Positions 58,203 through 64,000 of a DNA stretch of 64,000 nt are shown here, in pieces (position 1 is the first letter of the stretch; each line of letters begins with the position of its first letter). Source of the DNA: Alishewanella jeotgali KCTC 22429 (GTDB lineage Bacteria; Pseudomonadota; Gammaproteobacteria; Enterobacterales; Alteromonadaceae); the NCBI RefSeq assembly GCF_000245735.1, contig NZ_AHTH01000005.1, forward strand, positions 434,001-498,000, in the 5' to 3' direction. The position numbers and the translations under genes were made by a program. The notes under the pieces are model-generated. The model was not told the DNA's origin and did no database searches. It saw only the letters and a program-made list of their open reading frames with translations.

Positions 58203-58856
58203 ATGCCAGATTTTAACAACCTTTTTAGCAACAATAAAAACTGGGCCGACCGCATAGAGCGTGAACAGCCCGGTTTCTTTAAACAATTATCGGAACAACA
58301 AGCGCCGGAATATTTATGGATCGGTTGCTCTGATAGCCGGGTTCCGGCTAATGAAATTGTTGGGCTAATGCCAGGCGAACTCTTTGTGCATCGTAACGTG
58401 GCCAACCTGGTGGTGCACTCCGATATGAACTGCTTGTCAGTATTGCAGTACGCCATTGATATTCTTAAAGTAAAGCATATTCTGGTGGTCGGCCATTATG
58501 GCTGTGGTGGCGTGAAGGCTGCTTTGCTGAATCAGCGGGTCGGCTTTGTCGATAACTGGCTACGTAATGTCAAAGATGTGTATGCCCTGCACCGCCAGCA
58601 AATTGATTGCCTGGAAACCGAAGACCAACGTGTTAACCGCTTGATTGAGCTAAATGTGGTCGAGCAGGTTAAGAATCTTTGCCATACCAGTTTTGTGCAG
58701 GAAGCCTGGGAGCGGGGTCAGCAACTGTCGGTGCATGGCTGGGTCTATAGCTTACGCAATGGCCGGGTCAAAGATCTTAAAGTTAGCCACTCCAGTCTGG
58801 AACAAATCGATAAGATCTACGCCCTGGACCCGCAGGAGCTGCCTGATACATACTAA
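58203..58856 (+). CDS. can: Beta-class carbonic anhydrase
   Basis: The enzyme interconverts CO2 and bicarbonate. The 217-residue protein has the zinc and catalytic ligands in IGCSDSRVPANEI (Cys-x-Asp-x-Arg) and VGHYGCGGVKAA (His and Cys), with FVHRNVANLVVHSDMNCLSVLQYAI between. Length and the N-terminus MPDFNNLFSNNKNWADRIE match the E. coli Can type. Confidence 0.96.
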   Translation: MPDFNNLFSNNKNWADRIEREQPGFFKQLSEQQAPEYLWIGCSDSRVPANEIVGLMPGELFVHRNVANLVVHSDMNCLSVLQYAIDILKVKHILVVGHYGCGGVKAALLNQRVGFVDNWLRNVKDVYALHRQQIDCLETEDQRVNRLIELNVVEQVKNLCHTSFVQEAWERGQQLSVHGWVYSLRNGRVKDLKVSHSSLEQIDKIYALDPQELPDTY

Positions 58857-58921
58857 AACAATACCCGCGAGCCTGTACAGCTTAGCTCAGACATCGGCAC
58901 TGGCCCGGGGATGCATGCAGC

Positions 58922-59755
58922 TTACAGGATCACGGTTTTGTTACCGTGCACAAAGACACGATCTTCAGTAATAAAGGCTAAGGCTTCACTTAACGCCGCT
59001 TTCTCGACATCGCGACCAGCTTTCTCCATATCCTCTGCACTGTAACTGTGATCCACCGGTAACACTTTTTGCTGAATAATGGGCCCCTCATCCAAATGAT
59101 TATTCACAAAATGGGCGGTGGCACCAATAATTTTTACCCCACGTTCAAAAGCCTGCTGGTAGGGTTTAGCCCCGATAAAGGCCGGTAAAAAGCTGTGATG
59201 GATATTGATAATCCGGTTTGGGTAACGGGCAACAAAGGCCGGGGTCAGGATACGCATAAATTTGGCCAGGATCAGATATTGCGGCTGATAAGGCGTAATG
59301 ACTTCCAGCAGCGCCTGCTCGTGCGCCTCGCGACTCAATCCTTGGTGACTGACAAAATGATAGGGAATATCAAAACGCTTTGCTAACTGCGCCAACTCTG
59401 GATGATTGCCGACAATAGCGGCTATCTCCAGCTGCAGCGAGCCGTCGTAGACTTTCATCAGGATATCGCCCAGACAGTGCGCTTCCTTGGTAACCATGAT
59501 GACGACCCGCTTTGCCTGTCGGCTTAGCAAACTACGGCTGCTACCTGCTGGCAAAGCCCGATCCAGATCGGCCAGTAAGGTCGTTTCATTAAAGATGCCG
59601 TCCAGCTCGGTGCGCATATAAAACTGCCCGCTGACCGGATCAACGTACTCGGTATTACGGCTGATATTCAATTGGTGCTTGTAGCAAATATTGGTGATCT
59701 GCGCGATCAGCCCCTTGGAGTCGGGACATTCGGTTAATAGGATGCGCTGTTCCAT
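58922..59755 (-). CDS. purU: Formyltetrahydrofolate deformylase
   Basis: PurU hydrolyses 10-formyltetrahydrofolate to formate for purine synthesis. From the ATG at 59755 the protein is 277 residues: an ACT domain (ILLTECPDSKGLIAQITNICYKHQLNI) and a formyl-transferase domain with YLILAKFMRILTPAFVARYPNRIINIHHSFLPAFIG and GATAHFVNNHLDEGPII. The frame is open for 42 more codons but these do not resemble the family. E. coli PurU has 280 residues. Confidence 0.95.
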   Translation of the reverse strand: MEQRILLTECPDSKGLIAQITNICYKHQLNISRNTEYVDPVSGQFYMRTELDGIFNETTLLADLDRALPAGSSRSLLSRQAKRVVIMVTKEAHCLGDILMKVYDGSLQLEIAAIVGNHPELAQLAKRFDIPYHFVSHQGLSREAHEQALLEVITPYQPQYLILAKFMRILTPAFVARYPNRIINIHHSFLPAFIGAKPYQQAFERGVKIIGATAHFVNNHLDEGPIIQQKVLPVDHSYSAEDMEKAGRDVEKAALSEALAFITEDRVFVHGNKTVIL

Positions 59756-59924
59756 AAGGTCATTCCACTGCAGGTTTGGCTTATCATCATAGTCCGCATT
59801 CTGACAACATATCCATCTGGCGTCAAAACCATTTAGATGGCCAAACCAACTTTGCTTGTTGTTTGCCGCCCCGGCTTGCATAATAAAGTCTGAATAAAAA
59901 CGCTGACTTAACCAAGCGAGCAGG

Positions 59925-60653
59925 ATGACAGAGCAGTATCAGATGCAGGTGATCGGTTATATTGAATCACCTTATAAACAAAAGTTTGCGATCCCACGCC
60001 AGCCTGGCCTGATTGCGGCAGCGCATGGCAAACTGGTGTTGCGAGCTCCCTTTGCAGACGAAACCTTTGTCCGGGGTATTGAGGCCTTTAGCCATTTGTG
60101 GTTGCTGTTTGTGTTTCATGAAACCGCGGATAAGGGTTGGTCACCATTGGTACGCCCACCTCGCTTAGGCGGAAACGTCCGTAAAGGCGTCTTCGCCACC
60201 CGGGCGACATTTCGCCCCAACCCGATAGGTATGTCGGTGGTGAAGCTGGAAGGCGTGAGCCAGAAAAAGGGACAAATCGAGTTGCTAATCAGTGGGCTGG
60301 ACTTACTACACGGTACGCCCATCCTTGATATCAAGCCTTATCTGCCTTACTCAGACGCCTTGCCGCATGCCAGCGGCGGCTTTGCGGATGCGGCACCAGA
60401 AACCACTATGACCGTCAGTTTTTCAGAGGATGCGGCCGGCTTTTGTCAGCGCCAGCGTGCTTACCCTGATCTGCAGAATCTGATCGAACAAGTGTTAAAA
60501 CAGGATCCGCGGCCGTCTTATAAAAAGCAGCGCCAAAGTGAACAACATTACGGTATGACACTGTATAACTTTAATATTAAGTGGACTGTTAATGGAGAAC
60601 ATAACCATGTTACTGAAATCCTTCAGTTGCCTGAGCCTGATTGCCAGCAGTAG
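59925..60653 (+). CDS. trmO: tRNA (adenine-N6)-methyltransferase TrmO
   Basis: TrmO adds the N6-methyl group to t6A37 in tRNA-Thr. The 242-residue protein has the TsaA/YaeB domain with YIESPYKQKFAIPRQPGL, FSHLWLLFVFH, the signature GVFATRATFRPNPIGMSVVKLEGV, and a C-terminal domain with RPSYKKQRQSEQHYGMTLYNFNIKW. It is close to proS, as in E. coli. Confidence 0.95.
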   Translation: MTEQYQMQVIGYIESPYKQKFAIPRQPGLIAAAHGKLVLRAPFADETFVRGIEAFSHLWLLFVFHETADKGWSPLVRPPRLGGNVRKGVFATRATFRPNPIGMSVVKLEGVSQKKGQIELLISGLDLLHGTPILDIKPYLPYSDALPHASGGFADAAPETTMTVSFSEDAAGFCQRQRAYPDLQNLIEQVLKQDPRPSYKKQRQSEQHYGMTLYNFNIKWTVNGEHNHVTEILQLPEPDCQQ

Positions 60654-61665
60654 TCTGGCACTGGCGATCCCGGCGTTACCCGAACCGGTCAGTAACAATG
60701 CCGTTGCTGCAACCAGTATCCGGGATAAAACCTATATTTTATCGGTTGGCGGCCTGGGGCCCGGTAAACAAATCAGTGATCAGCACAATAAAGTCTGGCT
60801 GCATACGCTGGGAGAATTTAGCTGGAGCACTTTACCTGCCTTACCGAGCCAGCAGCGACTGGCTGGCCGTATCGGTAGCAGTGCGGTGGCACTGAATAAC
60901 AACTTCTTTATTTTCGGCGGCGCTTTTATGCAGTCCGATGGTAATGTGACCACCGCATCAGACAGTTACCGGCTGGACCCTGTCACCCGTCGCTTTACCC
61001 GCCTCAACGATATGCCGGTGCCGGTTGACCATGCCGCGGCAGTGCCACACCAGAACAGGTATATTTATCTGGTCAGCGGCTGGAGCGATCATGGCACCGT
61101 CAATCTGGTGCAGGTATTTGATAACTTTACCCAGCGCTGGGCGCAGGCCACACCTTTTCCCGGTGCGCCGGTCTTCGGCCATGCTGCCACCATCGCCGCC
61201 AATCAGTTAGTGGTTTGTGATGGAGTCACCCTGCATTACGCCCAAGACCAGGCGCCAGCGTTACAAAAATCGCCGGCTTGCTGGGCCGGTACTCTGGGTA
61301 GCGATCCGCTTAAAATCAGTTGGCGCCAGCTGCCACATCCCGATCAACAGGGCCGGTATCGTTTAGCCGCCAGCACAGTGCGCTTAAATGGTGAAGAATT
61401 CGCAGCCTTTATTGGCGGCAGTACTACCCCTTATCGCTTAAATGGTGTCGGCTATCAGGGCGAGGCCGCAGAACCCTCGGCTGCGGTGTGGCTATACTCA
61501 CCAAAGCAGCAACGCTGGTTTAAAGGCGAGGCCGCCACCGCAGTGATGGATCTGCGGGCTTTAGTAGAAATCAACGGCAGTTTTTACAGCCTGGGCGGGA
61601 TGCTCGCACAGCAGCAAGTGACCAATCAGGTAATTAATCAGCAGATTAAACTTCTGCCCGAGTAA
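60607..61665 (+). CDS. Kelch-repeat periplasmic protein (NanM-like)
   Basis: From the ATG at 60607 this is a 352-residue protein with a signal peptide (LLKSFSCLSLIASSSLALA) and kelch-type beta-propeller repeats, each with a G-G turn and a W or Y (YILSVGGLG, FFIFGGAF, YIYLVSGW, FAAFIGGS, FYSLGGML). The overall pattern is like NanM sialate mutarotase and related cyclases, but the substrate is unknown. GGAGA lies at a fair distance upstream. It overlaps the trmO end by 47 bases in another frame. Confidence 0.8.
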   Translation: MLLKSFSCLSLIASSSLALAIPALPEPVSNNAVAATSIRDKTYILSVGGLGPGKQISDQHNKVWLHTLGEFSWSTLPALPSQQRLAGRIGSSAVALNNNFFIFGGAFMQSDGNVTTASDSYRLDPVTRRFTRLNDMPVPVDHAAAVPHQNRYIYLVSGWSDHGTVNLVQVFDNFTQRWAQATPFPGAPVFGHAATIAANQLVVCDGVTLHYAQDQAPALQKSPACWAGTLGSDPLKISWRQLPHPDQQGRYRLAASTVRLNGEEFAAFIGGSTTPYRLNGVGYQGEAAEPSAAVWLYSPKQQRWFKGEAATAVMDLRALVEINGSFYSLGGMLAQQQVTNQVINQQIKLLPE

Positions 61666-61718
61666 AAGCGTTGCTAGAATAGCCGCCACTTAAGAATCAG
61701 CTTTTTGCAGAGAATCGC

Positions 61719-63446
61719 ATGCGCACCAGTCAGTATTTATTATCGACCATGAAAGAGACCCCGGCCGATGCCGAGGTGATCAGCCACAAACTTATGCTGC
61801 GCGCCGGAATGATCCGTCGTCTGGCCTCGGGGATGTACACCTATTTGCCGTCTGGTGTGCGGGTGCTGCGTAAAGTTGAGCAAATTGTCCGCGAAGAAAT
61901 GAATAAAGCCGGCGCCATTGAAGTATTAATGCCGCTGGTACAACCGGCTGAGCTGTGGCAGGAATCCGGGCGCTGGGAAAAAATGGACGCTGAGCTGCTG
62001 CGCTTTGTTGACCGCCACCAGCGCGACTTTGTGCTGGGGCCAACCCATGAAGAAGTGATTACCGATCTGGTACGCCGCGAAATCACCAGTTACAAACAGC
62101 TGCCACTGAATCTGTATCAGATCCAAACCAAATTCCGCGATGAGCGCCGGCCACGCTTTGGCGTAATGCGCGCCCGTGAATTCCTGATGAAAGACGCCTA
62201 CTCTTTCCACTTAAGTCAGGAATCGCTGCAGCAAACCTATGATGCGATGTATAGTGCCTACTGCAATATTTTCAACCGCTTAGGTCTGGACTACCGGCCG
62301 GTGCTGGCTGATACCGGCGCTATCGGCGGCAGCGTCTCGCACGAGTTCCACGTCTTAGCCGCCTCAGGTGAAGATGCGATTGCCTTTTCAGATACCAGCG
62401 ATTACGCCGCAAACATCGAAATGGCGGAAGCCAAGGCACCGGCAGGCCCCCGCCCTGCCCCGACGCAGCAGCTGACACAGGTAGCAACCCCTGGCGCGAA
62501 AACGGTCGCTGAAGTTGCCGCACTGTTACAGCAACCGGCCAGTCAAATCAGCAAAACGCTGATTGTCTATGCTGCCAAAGCCAGTGACGATGCGCCCCAG
62601 ACGTTGGTCGCCCTGGTACTGCGTGGCGATCACGAATTAAACGAAATTAAAGCCGAAAAGCTGCCACAAGTTGCCAGCCCGCTGGTGTTTGCTTCGGAAG
62701 AAGAAATCCGCGCCGTGATGGGTGCCGGCCCGGGTTCATTAGGCCCGGTAAAGTGTCCGTTGCCGCTGATTGTCGATCGTAGCGCGGCGCATCTGGCCGA
62801 TTTTAGCTGTGGTGCTAATCAGGATGGCTTCCATCTGACCGGTGTTAACTGGGACCGCGATGTCACCGATTATCAGGTTGCCGACCTGCGCAATGTGGTG
62901 GAAGGCGATGCCAGTCCCTGCGGCTTTGGTAAGCTGGTGATCAAGCGCGGTATTGAAGTGGGCCATATCTTCCAACTGGGTGACAAATACTCACAGGCGA
63001 TGAAAGCCGGCGTACTGAACGAAGAAGGTAAGCACCAGATCATGACCATGGGCTGCTATGGCGTTGGCGTGTCCCGTATCGTGGCTGCAGCCATCGAGCA
63101 AAACCATGACGAGCGCGGTATTATCTGGCCTGACGCGATAGCGCCATTTCAGGTGGTGTTAATTCCGATGAATATGCACAAATCAGTACGGATTGCCGAA
63201 GCCACTGAACTGCTGTACCAACAGCTTACTGCTGCCGGTATTGAAGTCCTGTTTGATGATCGTAAAGAGCGCCCAGGTGTGATGTTTGCCGATATGGAGC
63301 TGGTCGGTATTCCGCATCATATTGTCATCGGCGAGCGTAACTTGGATAACCGTCAGGTGGAATATAAAAACCGCCGCAGCGGTGCCACCGAGTTGCTGGC
63401 TATCGATGAGGTGCTGGCCTTTGTTAATCAGCAGCTCAAACGCTGA
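61719..63446 (+). CDS. proS: Prolyl-tRNA synthetase
   Basis: ProS charges tRNA-Pro. The 575-residue bacterial-type enzyme has the class II motifs (motif 2 in [26 protein letters not shown]; motif 3 in [20 protein letters not shown]), an editing insertion between about 225 and 400 ([39 protein letters not shown]), and the anticodon-binding C-terminus. Length matches E. coli (572). Confidence 0.97.
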   Translation: MRTSQYLLSTMKETPADAEVISHKLMLRAGMIRRLASGMYTYLPSGVRVLRKVEQIVREEMNKAGAIEVLMPLVQPAELWQESGRWEKMDAELLRFVDRHQRDFVLGPTHEEVITDLVRREITSYKQLPLNLYQIQTKFRDERRPRFGVMRAREFLMKDAYSFHLSQESLQQTYDAMYSAYCNIFNRLGLDYRPVLADTGAIGGSVSHEFHVLAASGEDAIAFSDTSDYAANIEMAEAKAPAGPRPAPTQQLTQVATPGAKTVAEVAALLQQPASQISKTLIVYAAKASDDAPQTLVALVLRGDHELNEIKAEKLPQVASPLVFASEEEIRAVMGAGPGSLGPVKCPLPLIVDRSAAHLADFSCGANQDGFHLTGVNWDRDVTDYQVADLRNVVEGDASPCGFGKLVIKRGIEVGHIFQLGDKYSQAMKAGVLNEEGKHQIMTMGCYGVGVSRIVAAAIEQNHDERGIIWPDAIAPFQVVLIPMNMHKSVRIAEATELLYQQLTAAGIEVLFDDRKERPGVMFADMELVGIPHHIVIGERNLDNRQVEYKNRRSGATELLAIDEVLAFVNQQLKR

Positions 63447-63463
63447 GTGACCGCTTGATAGCA

Positions 63464-63487
63464 TAAAGGCAGCCGAGGCTGCCTTTA
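63464..63487 (+). terminator. Terminator after proS
   Basis: A stem of 10 base pairs (AAAGGCAGCC/GGCTGCCTTT, 2-base loop) is followed by ATTTTTTTT on the plus strand. It is a strong intrinsic terminator. Confidence 0.93.
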
Positions 63488-63507
63488 TTTTTTTACGCTT
63501 TGAGATG

Positions 63508-64000
63508 TCAGAGCGCACCTTTTAACGGGATCTTAATATAACGGCTGCCGTTCGCCTCCGCCTGCGGTAACTGCCCGCCGCGAATGTTCACCTGCACCGA
63601 CGGATAAATCAGCCGTGGCACCGCCAGGGTTCTATCGCGCGCTTCACGTCTGGCGACAAAATCTGCCTCAACCGTATCGGCTTTGACATGGATGTTGTGC
63701 TGTTTTTGCTCGGCGACGGTGGTTTTATATAACAGCTCGCGGCCATTCGGCTGATAATCGTGGCACATATAGATCACGGTTTCCTCCGGCAGCTGGTAGA
63801 TACGCTGGATCGAGCGATACAGAATATGGGCATCGCCGCCCGGGAAATCACAGCGCGCTGTGCCTGCGTCAGGCATAAACAAGGAGTCACCCACAAACAA
63901 ATTACCGGCTATCAGATAACTGACGCTGTCGTTGGTATGGCCAGGCGTATTGATCACCTTAGCCTTAATGCCACCAATCTGAAATTCTTCATTATCAGCG
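63508..64000 (-). CDS. Metallo-beta-lactamase-fold hydrolase, 5' end cut by window
   Basis: The frame is open from the window end to a stop at 63508; the last 163 residues are present. It contains VINTPGHTNDSVSYLIAGNLFVGDSLFMPDAGTARCDFPGGDAHILYRSIQRIYQLPEETVIYMCHDYQP, with the metal-binding His (GHT), Asp (GDSLF) and His (CHDY). It resembles the persulfide-dioxygenase/BLH-type subgroup. The first half with the H-x-H-x-D-H site lies outside the window. It is convergent with proS. A GTG at 63957 is internal, not the true start. Confidence 0.9.
   Translation of the reverse strand, partial: ADNEEFQIGGIKAKVINTPGHTNDSVSYLIAGNLFVGDSLFMPDAGTARCDFPGGDAHILYRSIQRIYQLPEETVIYMCHDYQPNGRELLYKTTVAEQKQHNIHVKADTVEADFVARREARDRTLAVPRLIYPSVQVNIRGGQLPQAEANGSRYIKIPLKGAL

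Noticed and set aside
59756-59881. 42-codon N-terminal extension of purU
   Set aside because: It lacks family similarity; MEQRILLTECPDSKG begins the ACT domain and gives the usual length.

Overview
The window is a chromosomal segment of a motile, polarly flagellated gammaproteobacterium. The gene set (FlgO/FlgP/FlgT, FlaG, CheV, sigma-54 and sigma-28 flagellar promoters, and the rppH-ptsP-lgt-thyA, topA/cysB/sohB/yciK and trmO-proS neighbourhoods) fits the Alteromonadales/Chromatiales side, for example a Rheinheimera- or Alishewanella-like organism. That is inference from gene content; no ribosomal RNA is present to place it. No insertion sequence, phage, integrase or CRISPR array was seen.

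About 1-12.2 kb, minus strand: a glycosylation block directly downstream of the flagellar cap and chaperone genes. In transcription order it holds a large Maf/DUF115 protein, a GT2 glycosyltransferase, UDP-galactopyranose mutase (Glf), a 762-residue HAD/central-domain/Rossmann fusion, a GT2 with an added Rossmann domain, a stand-alone HAD protein, a SAM methyltransferase, a stand-alone copy of the fusion's central domain, and an unrecognised ORF that runs off the window at base 1. Most genes overlap or are separated by a few bases. The likely job is to build and attach a flagellin glycan. This is the least-described part of the window.

About 12.2-35.6 kb: a nearly complete set of filament, hook, rod and ring genes. 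fliT-fliS-fliD-flaG, two flagellin genes, flgL-flgK-flgJ-flgI-flgH-flgG-flgF, flgE-flgD-flgC-flgB and cheR-cheV lie on the minus strand. flgA-flgM-flgN and flgT lie on the plus strand. An FlgP-type lipoprotein and three FlgO-family lipoproteins lie on the minus strand around a tRNA-Arg(CCT). Promoters can be read directly. Sigma-54-type sites (GG-N10-GC) stand before flgF, flgB, flgP, flgT and the first FlgO-like gene, with a weaker one before flgA. Sigma-28-type sites (TAAA-N15-GCCGATAA) stand before both flagellins, flgM and the third FlgO-like gene. This is the usual two-step hierarchy: sigma-54 for basal body and hook, FliA for filament and FlgM.

About 35.6-64 kb: conserved housekeeping genes: thyA, lgt, a TSUP permease, ptsP, rppH, mutH, cysB, an unknown membrane-anchored coiled-coil protein, topA, astB, an Ig-like lipoprotein, a dicarboxylate/glutamate symporter, tpm, sohB, a VolA/Pla-1-type lipase lipoprotein, yciK, an H-NS-like protein with an unusual C-terminus, a beta-carbonic anhydrase, purU, trmO, a kelch-repeat protein, proS and a metallo-beta-lactamase-fold hydrolase cut by the window end. 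The 365-base rppH-mutH gap holds several DnaA-box-like sites and a perfect CRP-type palindrome.
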